Below the pieces are notes generated by a model, which was not told the origin of the DNA, ran no database searches, and saw nothing but the letters and a program-made list of their open reading frames with translations. The translations under genes were made by a program, and so were the position numbers. A stretch of 16,865 bases of DNA, taken from contig WOYN01000058.1 of assembly GCA_011620825.1 (NCBI GenBank), forward strand, positions 1 to 16,865, given 5' to 3'. This DNA comes from Candidatus Methanomethylophilaceae archaeon. Its GTDB lineage: Archaea; Thermoplasmatota; Thermoplasmata; Methanomassiliicoccales; Methanomethylophilaceae. Below are positions 1 through 6,069 of the stretch, piece after piece (the stretch's first letter is position 1; every line of letters begins with the position of its first letter).

Positions 1-902
1 ATATATTCCCCTCTGACAAGATGATCTGTGAAGGCCAGCGATGAATCGTATCCGGCATCGCTCAACGTGCTCTGCTGCACGATGTTAAGCGACTTGTACG
101 TGTCCACGACATCGGCGAGCTGCTGGGTAAGGTTTCCTATCTCGTAGGCATAGGTGATGTTCGCCAGCGCGGCCTCAGCCACTTCATCGGACATCGGCGG
201 GCCCCCGGAAGACTCGGGGGTGCCGATCCTCTTTGTTATATCCAAGAGGGCTGCATACTCCGGTGTTGATGTATCGGACATCGCCTCCGTCACCCATAGA
301 ACAGACGATACGTATGCCGCAAGGAATCTTTCGGTTGCATTCTCGTTGCCCGAGAGGAAAGAGTTGTTCGCCGCTATTACGCAGCACGGGTGGCCCTGCC
401 AGTAGTCGCTGGTCGTCATAAGTTCGATGCACAGGCCGTCGTTGACAGCGACCGAGTAATGAGGCTCCCATGCGATTCCCCCGTCGATACTGCTTTGTTG
501 GGTCATGGTACTGAGCATAAGGCCCGGACCGACCTGCGTCCAGAAGACGGCATCGCTGGCTGCCGTGCCGTACTGTACGAAATTGAGGCCGAGATCCTCC
601 TTGACTATGTCCATCAGTATCATGTGCTGTATGGACGACGGCCCTGGCGTCATGAATACCTTTCCTTCCCAAAGTTCCGGGTGCGCCGCGGTGAGGACTC
701 CGTCGACGACCTCGGTCATATCATCCACATTCTCGGTATCGGCCCTTATAAAAATTCCGGACCCGTCGTTGTTCACCCTGGCGAGTATCGAGACGGATTC
801 TTTCTCGGAATCCCCCATCGACAGTATCAGGCCGGATGCGGAGAGGAGTATTATTACGACTGCCACCGACCCCCACATCTTGTAGTTCCAGTTCAAGCTC
901 AT
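1..902 (-). CDS. ABC transporter substrate-binding protein (SsuA/NMT1-like), C-terminus cut off
   Basis: Reading the minus strand from the ATG at 902 gives 300 open codons up to the window edge, so the C-terminus is missing. A short cytoplasmic stretch is followed by one hydrophobic segment (about residues 12-28: SVAVVIILLSASGLIL) and no lipobox cysteine, so the protein is probably anchored on the outer face by an uncleaved or Sec-type signal. The body resembles periplasmic binding proteins of the nitrate/sulfonate/thiamine-precursor class: a TPGPSSIQH ligand-loop motif, a GIAWEPHYSVA motif, and GHPCCVIAANNSF followed by an ERFLAAY helix. These proteins deliver a small ligand to an ABC permease and ATPase, presumably encoded just left of the window. 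The ligand cannot be read from sequence. A TATA box at 924-931 places the transcription start at about the ATG. Confidence 0.82.
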   Translation of the reverse strand, partial: MSLNWNYKMWGSVAVVIILLSASGLILSMGDSEKESVSILARVNNDGSGIFIRADTENVDDMTEVVDGVLTAAHPELWEGKVFMTPGPSSIQHMILMDIVKEDLGLNFVQYGTAASDAVFWTQVGPGLMLSTMTQQSSIDGGIAWEPHYSVAVNDGLCIELMTTSDYWQGHPCCVIAANNSFLSGNENATERFLAAYVSSVLWVTEAMSDTSTPEYAALLDITKRIGTPESSGGPPMSDEVAEAALANITYAYEIGNLTQQLADVVDTYKSLNIVQQSTLSDAGYDSSLAFTDHLVRGEY

Positions 903-923
903 ATGTGTAACTGGAACTTTTCG

Positions 924-931
924 AATATAAA
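924..931 (-). promoter_or_regulatory. TATA box of the substrate-binding protein gene
   Basis: On the minus strand the sequence reads TTTATATT, a good archaeal TATA box, centred about 26 nt before the ATG at 902. This predicts a leaderless or near-leaderless mRNA. No Shine-Dalgarno sequence is seen before the ATG, which agrees. Confidence 0.65.
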
Positions 932-1027
932 TGTTTGGAATTTTAACACATTTTGGATACAATCTTACAATTAGGATAATTGGATATATTATGTTCCTTT
1001 AATGAAACAGAACGCTGGCCTGATTGG

Positions 1028-1108
1028 GATATCGAAAAAGATATCATTATAAAAATAGTACAAAATGGAGAAAGATATCTCTATGTATGAGAAAAAAATT
1101 TAGATATC
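1028..1108. repeat. Cluster of four GATATC palindromes
   Basis: GATATC occurs at 1028, 1040, 1074 and 1103. The last two are extended into a direct repeat AGATATCTCT (1073-1082 and 1102-1111). The cluster fills the AT-rich gap between the speD-like stop and the substrate-binding protein promoter. The last copy encodes the final residues of the SpeD homologue. It could be an operator, or chance in AT-rich DNA. Confidence 0.35.
1088..1100 (-). terminator. Oligo-T terminator after the speD-like gene
   Basis: On the minus strand, right after the TAA stop (1100-1102), the sequence runs AATTTTTTTCTC. A U-run without a strong hairpin is the usual archaeal termination signal. Confidence 0.5.
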
Positions 1109-1525
1109 TCTGAAGGACACCGAGTACTGCATCTTCTTGGCGCCGAAGTATTCCTGAGTGTACTTGGCGGCGTCTTCGGGGCCGAACTCTCTGCAGGAGA
1201 ATATGTCGACGAACGCACGGTCGGTGTCCTCTGCGAAGTGTCCGGATATCAGAGAGGTCTCGATGAGCTGTACGAGGGAATATCCCTGGACCTTGGGCTC
1301 GTCCCCGAAGAATACTACCTGAGGTTCACCGTACCTTTTCATGTTGATATGTTTGGCGAGGTCGATCGCATACTGGGTGATGTGCTCTTTGCTCGCGATC
1401 TTGGAGTGGTCGCACTCTCCGAGGTCGATCGAGATGAGCAGACCCCAAAGCTTCTCGCCGTTGTATTTTTTCATTGCCTCCTCGTCGCTGAGGAGTTTGC
1501 CGGAATAGGGACTCATTGTGTACAT
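1100..1525 (-). CDS. speD: SpeD-family pyruvoyl decarboxylase homologue (AdoMet decarboxylase-like)
   Basis: This 141-residue protein has the length and C-terminal half of a class 1B S-adenosylmethionine decarboxylase, which makes decarboxylated AdoMet for polyamine synthesis after self-cleavage to a pyruvoyl enzyme. Aligned from memory with the bacterial enzyme (ESHISIHTWPE...VDVYTCG), the segment ETSLISGH...VDIFSC puts Ser91 at the pyruvoyl serine, His96 at the processing histidine and Cys111 at the catalytic cysteine, with matching spacings of 5 and 20. The end, EYFGAKKMQ, matches the family's FFGAK region. The residue before the serine (Glu to Thr90), the one after it (His to Leu92) and the TWPE loop (now FAED) are changed, so the substrate may not be AdoMet; SpeD paralogues acting on arginine or ornithine are known. 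The start at 1525 is supported by GTGAGG 7 nt upstream. Confidence 0.72.
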   Translation of the reverse strand: MYTMSPYSGKLLSDEEAMKKYNGEKLWGLLISIDLGECDHSKIASKEHITQYAIDLAKHINMKRYGEPQVVFFGDEPKVQGYSLVQLIETSLISGHFAEDTDRAFVDIFSCREFGPEDAAKYTQEYFGAKKMQYSVSFRDI

Positions 1526-1537
1526 TGTAATTCCTCA

Positions 1538-1560
1538 CAACGGGGATTGTTTTCCCGTTG
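1538..1560 (-). promoter_or_regulatory. Leader hairpin of the speD-like mRNA
   Basis: CAACGGG (1538-1544) and CCCGTTG (1554-1560) form a perfect 7-bp inverted repeat with a 9-nt loop. On the minus-strand transcript the 3' arm ends directly before the TGAGG ribosome-binding site of the gene starting at 1525. A stem here could affect translation. Whether it is regulatory is inference. Confidence 0.4.
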
Positions 1561-1601
1561 AACGGTGTAGATACTTTCTGTATTTCAAACAATGCCCGAC
1601 C

Positions 1602-1609
1602 TTATAAAT
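1602..1609 (-). promoter_or_regulatory. TATA box of the speD-like gene
   Basis: The minus strand reads GGAATTTATAAGG, a purine-led TATA box. It predicts a start near 1578 and a leader of about 50 nt, long enough to hold the hairpin at 1538-1560. The element is nearly symmetric and could also fire to the right, but the gene on that side has its own better-placed box at 1761. Confidence 0.55.
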
Positions 1610-1760
1610 TCCGGTCAATAAATTATTTACACCCAGCACAGCGGATTGTCGGGTGGGGAACACTCAAAGTCCACAGAGACAAAATAACACTGTTTACAAC
1701 AAAAACAGCAGAGATTGCACCTTCCTCCGTCCCCCTCCCGCCGCGTGGAAAAAAACCCGA

Positions 1761-1768
1761 TTTATACA
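1761..1768 (+). promoter_or_regulatory. TATA box of the DUF362-thpR operon
   Basis: TTTATACA, preceded by AAAAACCCGA, is centred about 26 nt before the ATG at 1791. This placement selects that ATG over the upstream in-frame ATG at 1653 and predicts a leaderless message. Confidence 0.65.
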
Positions 1769-1790
1769 GGAAACGTCATGCCTATGCATC

Positions 1791-2900
1791 ATGGCATCCG
1801 AGGTTTTCTTCACAGACATGCGCACCAAAATAGGAGACTCCATACCCGACAAACTGCTCAGGCTCATAGAGAAGGCGGGGATCGGCAGGATGGATTGCGA
1901 CAGGAAGTTCGTGGCGATCAAGATGCACTTCGGCGAGCTGGGGAACCTTGCGTACCTCAGGCCGGGAATACCCAGAGTTATGGCCGAGAAGACCAGGGAG
2001 CTCGGAGGGATCCCCTTCCTGACAGACTGCAACACGCTGTACGTGGGCCACAGAAAAAGCGCCCCCGAGCATCTGGACACTGCGAACTACAACGGGTTCA
2101 ACCGCATGTCGGCGGGATGCCAGATCATAATAGCCGACGGCCTTAAGGGGACCGACGATGTCGAGGTCCCCATAAACGGCGAATACGTGAAGACGGCCAA
2201 GATAGGGCGCGCGATTTACGACGCGGACGTTATCGTAACGGTCACGCATTTCAAATGCCACGAGCTTACCGGATATGGAGGGACCCTGAAGAATCTGGCG
2301 ATGGGGTGCGCGTCCCGCCGCGGTAAGATGGAGATGCATTCGGCGGGAAAACCTTCCGTGGATCATGATAAGTGCATAGGATGCGGCACGTGCGTCAGGC
2401 AGTGCGCGGAGTCCGCGATCGCCTTAGCACAAAGAAAGGCCACCATCGATAAGGAAAAGTGCGTCGGGTGCGGAAGGTGCATCGGCTCCTGTCTTTATGA
2501 TGCCGTCACCGCCGAGAACGACCAGGATGCGGGCGTGCTCAACGCCAAGATCGTGGAATACGCGATGGCCGCCGTTAAGGGCAAACCGAACTTCCATGTG
2601 AGCGTAATGACGGATATATCTCCGAACTGCGACTGCCACGCCGAGAACGACACACCTGTCATACCGGATGTGGGGATGCTCGCATCCTTCGATCCTGTCG
2701 CTTTGGACAAAGCGTGCATAGACCTCGCGATGAGGCAGCCGCCGATCAGTGGTGGCGAACTGTACGAAAAATGCGCCGGTGAAATACCGGAGGACATGTT
2801 CGCATGCATACACCCGACCACAAGGTGGCAGAGCACCTTCGAACACGCGGAGAAGATGGGGTTCGGCTCCCCCGACTATATCATTGTGGATGTCGAGTGA
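1791..2900 (+). CDS. DUF362 protein with two [4Fe-4S] ferredoxin motifs
   Basis: This 369-residue cytoplasmic protein belongs to the DUF362 iron-sulfur family, common in archaea and anaerobes and of unsettled function. The DUF362 core spans the N-terminal half (VAIKMHFGELGN near 41-52, VTVTHFKCHELTGYGGTLKN near 149-168) and resumes after a ferredoxin insert. The insert carries two classic CxxCxxCxxxC sets, Cys195/198/201/205 and Cys224/227/230/234, for two [4Fe-4S] clusters. The C-terminal part has DISPNCDCH and SFDPVALDKACID, typical of the family, which suggests metal or cofactor chemistry coupled to electron transfer. The reading frame is open upstream to 1653, but the TATA box at 1761 and the sense of the N-terminus (MASEVFFTDMR) favour this start. 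ThpR follows after 4 nt, so the two are probably cotranscribed. Confidence 0.85.
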   Translation: MASEVFFTDMRTKIGDSIPDKLLRLIEKAGIGRMDCDRKFVAIKMHFGELGNLAYLRPGIPRVMAEKTRELGGIPFLTDCNTLYVGHRKSAPEHLDTANYNGFNRMSAGCQIIIADGLKGTDDVEVPINGEYVKTAKIGRAIYDADVIVTVTHFKCHELTGYGGTLKNLAMGCASRRGKMEMHSAGKPSVDHDKCIGCGTCVRQCAESAIALAQRKATIDKEKCVGCGRCIGSCLYDAVTAENDQDAGVLNAKIVEYAMAAVKGKPNFHVSVMTDISPNCDCHAENDTPVIPDVGMLASFDPVALDKACIDLAMRQPPISGGELYEKCAGEIPEDMFACIHPTTRWQSTFEHAEKMGFGSPDYIIVDVE

Positions 2901-2904
2901 TATC

Positions 2905-3459
2905 ATGCGGGCCTTTGTTGCCGTTAAGGTACCTGACAGGCCATTGTTGATCTGGCCGTTCAAAGGCCTGTCTGCGGACGGCGGAATGAAAATCTACGGC
3001 ACTGGAGACTTGCACATCACTCTCAGCTTCATCGGAGAGATAGAGCGCGGGCGGCTCTCCGATGTCACCGAGGCCGTTGCAAGGGCGGCCCGCGGCACAG
3101 GTCCGTTTGAAATCAAGGTCGGAGGGCTCGGGTCGTTCCAGGGGAGACGGGGTCCCAGAACGGTCTGGGTCGGCGCCGAGTCGGGAGGAAACCTGGAGAA
3201 GCTTGCCGAAAGGATCTCCGAAGAGCTTGACGGGAAAGGGATCGGGCACGACAGGAAAAAATTCATTCCCCATATAACATTGGCAAGATTCCGGAACGAG
3301 AGGGGCGCGCCATCCGCATCGTCCCTCATCGAAAGGTACGAAGGGGACGATTCCTTCACATTCACCTGCAGAAAGATAACGATATTCAGCAGCGAGCTGG
3401 GCCCGTCCGGCGCCGTCCATACACCCTTATCGGAGATCCCCCTACGATCGGTCGCCTAA
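2905..3459 (+). CDS. thpR: RNA 2',3'-cyclic phosphodiesterase (2H/LigT family)
   Basis: This 184-residue protein is a 2H phosphoesterase that opens 2',3'-cyclic phosphate ends of RNA to 2'-phosphates. Both diagnostic HxTx motifs are present: HITL at residues 37-40 and HITL at 123-126, the two catalytic histidines sitting in a pseudo-symmetric fold. The N-terminus MRAFVAVKVP is typical of the family, as is GGLGSF...RTVWVGA between the motifs. Total length is normal. The start ATG lies 4 nt after the DUF362 stop, so translation is probably coupled. A longer in-frame opening back to 2749 overlaps DUF362 and is rejected. No functional link between the two operon members is obvious. Confidence 0.93.
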   Translation: MRAFVAVKVPDRPLLIWPFKGLSADGGMKIYGTGDLHITLSFIGEIERGRLSDVTEAVARAARGTGPFEIKVGGLGSFQGRRGPRTVWVGAESGGNLEKLAERISEELDGKGIGHDRKKFIPHITLARFRNERGAPSASSLIERYEGDDSFTFTCRKITIFSSELGPSGAVHTPLSEIPLRSVA

Positions 3460-3480
3460 GGTTAACTGTAGCTTTCGCCA

Positions 3481-3488
3481 CTTATACC
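3481..3488 (+). promoter_or_regulatory. TATA box of the three-gene secreted cassette
   Basis: CTTATACC is centred about 27 nt upstream of the ATG at 3511, in the 51-nt gap after thpR. It predicts a leaderless first gene and makes the cassette a separate unit from the DUF362-thpR operon. Confidence 0.5.
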
Positions 3489-3510
3489 CTGCAGACCCGG
3501 ATAAGCTATC

Positions 3511-3990
3511 ATGAGAATAACAAAGCGTCTCATGAAAAGTAACGGGCATAGAATTTCGAACGACCGCCGCGGAGGAATAGAAGGCCTCCCGCTGCAACTG
3601 ATGATCATGATACTGGTGGCGACACTCGGTACCGCCATCATACTGGGGTGGATGGGCAACATAGAAAGCCCGCAGTCCATCGGTTCCGTGGACGTGACGT
3701 CCGGCGACATCGTGCTTGTAAACGGAAGCACATCCGACGGCATCATCGAGGTGCGCATAACGGACCAGGACGGCGAACCGGTAGAGGGTGCCGCGGTCGT
3801 GCTCTCGGGCCTCGGAATAACAGACGGGAACGGTAAGACCGCATATGACAACACGGATTCCAACGGATGTGCGATATTCAAGGACCTCAGGATCACGATG
3901 GACAACAGTTCTGTCGGATTCATAACCGTGAACGTCTCGGCGTCCGGATACGGCGAGAACAATACTGCAAGGGTCGCCGTGATAGCATGA
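3511..3990 (+). CDS. Pilin-like secreted protein with one Ig/carboxypeptidase-regulatory-like domain
   Basis: The 159-residue product has a basic N-terminus ending in NDRRGG (about 17-22), then IEGLPLQL and a hydrophobic helix to about residue 48. The rest is an extracellular beta domain: ITDQDGEPVEGAAVVLSG followed by TDSNGCAIFKDL and a Val/Thr-rich end, the pattern of carboxypeptidase-regulatory or Big_1-type Ig folds. The basic-Gly-Gly-then-hydrophobic layout resembles archaeal class III (prepilin) signal peptides, but the cleavage site is a guess. The next gene shares the RxG...GLPxxL start and overlaps this one by 4 nt (ATGA). I do not recognise an exact family. A role as a minor pilin or adhesin is inference. 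Met8 is an alternative start, but the TATA box at 3481 supports 3511. Confidence 0.75.
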   Translation: MRITKRLMKSNGHRISNDRRGGIEGLPLQLMIMILVATLGTAIILGWMGNIESPQSIGSVDVTSGDIVLVNGSTSDGIIEVRITDQDGEPVEGAAVVLSGLGITDGNGKTAYDNTDSNGCAIFKDLRITMDNSSVGFITVNVSASGYGENNTARVAVIA

Positions 3991-4424
3991 AGATGGACAG
4001 GAAGGGGATGATAGGCCTGCCTGTCAGACTTGCGATCACCTTCCTGATCCTGGCCCTTACCGTGCCGCTTCTTATGGGGGCAGTGGATGATTATCGGAGC
4101 GGTGCCGAAGCTTCCGCGCTGAGGGTTCAGGCGGGCATCGTCTCCGAGACCGCGGAAAAAACCTATTATGCCGGCGAGGGGGGAGCTTTCACGGCAGAGG
4201 TCCTGATCGGTCATGACAACAGGATGGTTATCGGCGGCGAAGGCGCCGACGCCTATACGATAAGGATGTTCTGCGGGGACGACAGCATCGGCCGTTTGGT
4301 GATGGACCGCCCTGCGGTGAGGATCGCCGGCGACGGAATATCGATTTCGGGCGAAAGGACCCTGTTGTTCGAATGTGTGAACGACGGCAGGGGATGCGCG
4401 GTGGAGGTGAGCGTGATTGCTTGA
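3987..4424 (+). CDS. Small pilin-like membrane-anchored secreted protein
   Basis: The 145-residue protein starts with MKMDRKGMIGLPVRLAITF, a basic stretch plus Gly and a hydrophobic segment to about residue 28, followed by an exported domain rich in Gly, acidic residues and short beta strands. The N-terminus repeats the RxG...IxGLPxxL pattern of the preceding gene, so both probably use the same export or assembly machinery. Two cysteines in the exported part (in MFCGDD and LFECVND) could form a disulfide. The ATG overlaps the upstream TGA (ATGA, 4 nt), a sign of coupled translation. The frame is open further upstream to 3867, but that would overlap the first gene by over 100 nt and lacks the signal. 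Function is unknown; minor pilin is a hypothesis. Confidence 0.75.
   Translation: MKMDRKGMIGLPVRLAITFLILALTVPLLMGAVDDYRSGAEASALRVQAGIVSETAEKTYYAGEGGAFTAEVLIGHDNRMVIGGEGADAYTIRMFCGDDSIGRLVMDRPAVRIAGDGISISGERTLLFECVNDGRGCAVEVSVIA
4403..4410 (+). promoter_or_regulatory. Strong ribosome-binding site selecting a TTG start
   Basis: GGAGGTGA lies within the end of the preceding gene and 6 nt before the TTG at 4417. It is the most complete Shine-Dalgarno sequence I noticed in the window and decides the start of the third cassette gene over the ATG at 4432. Confidence 0.6.
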
Positions 4425-4785
4425 GTTCACGATGTCCAGGGTCGTCCTGTGCATTTGCGGGGTCGTCCTCCTCGGGGCCGTAGCCATACCGTTTTCGGGG
4501 ATCTGCTCGTCCAACGAAGATGTGCGGATGACCGAGACCGCGGACTCTATAGCAGAGATGATCGATTCATTCTACCGTTCGGAGGCGGACACGATGACGC
4601 TCAGAGGATGGGACATTCTTCCGGACGCGGGATGCTCGATGCGGGCGGAGGGCCACGTCCTGATATTGGAGAACAATGGAAAGGAGTATCGTTCGCTGAT
4701 CTTCTGTGAATCCGAGGGCTTCTCGCTTTCATATAACGGAACCGTCGCGTTAGAAAGATCCGATATTGGAATTACCGCTGTATGA
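4417..4785 (+). CDS. Small secreted protein, third member of the cassette
   Basis: The 122-residue protein begins at TTG 4417 (overlapping the previous gene by 8 nt) because of the GGAGGTGA site 6 nt upstream; ATG 4432 is the alternative. Residues about 6-29 are hydrophobic (SRVVLCICGVVLLGAVAIPF), then an exported acidic region with an amphipathic helix (ADSIAEMIDSFYRSEADTM) and a beta-rich tail with cysteines (DAGCSM, IFCES). A short N-terminal helix followed by an amphipathic helix and small beta domain is the usual build of minor pilins or pseudopilins, but the basic-Gly signal of the two preceding genes is absent. No family recognised. The stop abuts the sufS-type gene's stop exactly. Confidence 0.72.
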   Translation: MLEFTMSRVVLCICGVVLLGAVAIPFSGICSSNEDVRMTETADSIAEMIDSFYRSEADTMTLRGWDILPDAGCSMRAEGHVLILENNGKEYRSLIFCESEGFSLSYNGTVALERSDIGITAV

Positions 4786-5991
4786 TCATTTTCCGAAGGC
4801 CTCGGCCACCTTCCTGAGCGTCGCAGAGAAGCGACTTACGTCCTCTTCGTTATTGTAGAGATAGACCGAAGCTCTGGCGCTCCCCTCTATCTTCTTCCCC
4901 TCGAAGAATGGATGGGCGCAATGCAGCCCCGAGCGGATCATTATGCCGTCGATATTGTCCAGCATCATGGCTATGTCGTGGGGCGACAGCCCTTCGACGT
5001 TGAACGAGAATACGCTGCCGCGCCTGTCCGGGTCCGTTGGGCCGACGAGCTTCAGCCCCTTGATGTCTTCTGTCTCCCCGACCATCTGCCTCATGAGCCT
5101 TTTGTCCCATGCCTCGACATTGCCCATGCCCGCTTTCGACAGATAGTCCAGGGCCGCCTTGGTCCCCGCTATGCCCGCATAATCCTGAAGCCCTGCCTCG
5201 AACCTATCGGGCGGCGGCGCCAGTTTGACCGAATCGTATGTCGCGAGGCCGACCGTCCCTCCGCCGTAGGAGAGGGGCCTGAGATTTGCCAGTTCCTCGG
5301 ACCTTCCGTACAGTACGCCCATCCCCGAAGGGCCGAGCATCTTGTGCACCGATAGGCAGTAGAAGTCCGGATCGATCTTGTCCAGGTCCACCTTGATGTG
5401 CGGTGCGGCCTGCGCACCGTCGATTATGACTTTCGCGCCGGCGTCGTGGGCTATTTCCGAGATCTCCGCGACGGGCATTATGCACCCGGTGACGTTGCTC
5501 GCATGTATCACGGAAACGACCTTGACGCCATTTTCCATGCATTCTTTGAACGACTCGAGGTCCAGTTCACCTTCTTCTGTCGTCTTGGCGTAGCGCCTCT
5601 TCGTCCCTTTCTCCTCCGAAAGGATCAGCCAGGGGACGTGATTGGAGTTATGTTCGGAATCTGTGGTAACTATCGTATCCCCTCTCTTCAGCGAAAGGCC
5701 GAACGCGACGGTGTTGAGCGCCTCGGTCGCGTTCTTGCAGAAAACGTAGCAGTCCGGATCGTCCGTACCGAAGAATTCGGCCAGGGACTCGCGGGCCTCG
5801 TCCACTGCCGTGGACACCTTTGCGCCCATTGCATGGACGCTGCGGCCTCCGCACGACGGATATTCGTTGTAATAGCCGAGTATCGCCTTGATGACGCTGT
5901 CGGGGCGGAGCGATTGGCATGAGCTGTCCAGATATACGCCGCGGTTGTTCCTCATTGTTGGAAAATCGTTCCGCAGAGACGATATGTCCAT
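4786..5991 (-). CDS. sufS: Cysteine desulfurase, SufS-type (class V aminotransferase fold)
   Basis: The 401-residue PLP enzyme should remove sulfur from cysteine as a protein persulfide for Fe-S cluster or thio-cofactor assembly. Visible motifs: SEHNSNHVPW (His114 stacking on PLP), DGAQAAPH (Asp191), SVHKMLGPSGMG with the PLP lysine Lys217, and RSGLHCAHP with the persulfide cysteine Cys358, plus the late Arg374 (SARASVYLYN). The RSGxHCAxP form marks the group II (SufS/CsdA) branch. The frame extends to an ATG at 6030, but the only TATA-like element (6041-6049) would start transcription near 6019, so Met at 5991 (MDISSLRNDFP, the usual family start) is preferred. No sufBC partner is in view. 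A selenocysteine lyase role cannot be excluded. Confidence 0.88.
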   Translation of the reverse strand: MDISSLRNDFPTMRNNRGVYLDSSCQSLRPDSVIKAILGYYNEYPSCGGRSVHAMGAKVSTAVDEARESLAEFFGTDDPDCYVFCKNATEALNTVAFGLSLKRGDTIVTTDSEHNSNHVPWLILSEEKGTKRRYAKTTEEGELDLESFKECMENGVKVVSVIHASNVTGCIMPVAEISEIAHDAGAKVIIDGAQAAPHIKVDLDKIDPDFYCLSVHKMLGPSGMGVLYGRSEELANLRPLSYGGGTVGLATYDSVKLAPPPDRFEAGLQDYAGIAGTKAALDYLSKAGMGNVEAWDKRLMRQMVGETEDIKGLKLVGPTDPDRRGSVFSFNVEGLSPHDIAMMLDNIDGIMIRSGLHCAHPFFEGKKIEGSARASVYLYNNEEDVSRFSATLRKVAEAFGK

Positions 5992-6040
5992 GGAGAGGCC
6001 ATGATTTCCTTGTTCATTACGCTTGCGCATCCGAAAGGGG

Positions 6041-6049
6041 TTTTATTAA
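6041..6049. promoter_or_regulatory. TATA element between sufS and pyrD
   Basis: TTTTATTAA, preceded by the BRE-like GAAAGGGG, is centred about 25 nt before the pyrD ATG at 6070, giving a leaderless pyrD message. Read on the other strand (TTAATAAAA) it is the only plausible box for the divergent sufS gene, so one element may serve both directions. Confidence 0.55.
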
Positions 6050-6069
6050 GAGACCTACATGCGGTAGCG

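Noticed and set aside
1065..1103. Twelve-codon open frame starting ATGGAG and ending TAG
   Set aside because: The nearby TATA-like TTATAAAA (1047-1054) would start transcription after this ATG, there is no ribosome-binding site, and it overlaps the terminator of the speD-like gene.
1653..1790. N-terminal extension of the DUF362 gene to an upstream ATG
   Set aside because: The TATA box at 1761 lies inside this stretch and the encoded residues (Pro/Lys/Asn-rich) do not resemble the family.
3462..4514. 350-codon minus-strand open frame opposite the secreted cassette
   Set aside because: Opposite three genes with signals, overlaps and a strong ribosome-binding site; its own product shows no domain and is Pro/Ser/Thr-biased.
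6001..6069. N-terminal extension of pyrD
   Set aside because: It would begin upstream of the predicted transcription start, and the family normally starts at MGRLEITFGRL-like sequence.
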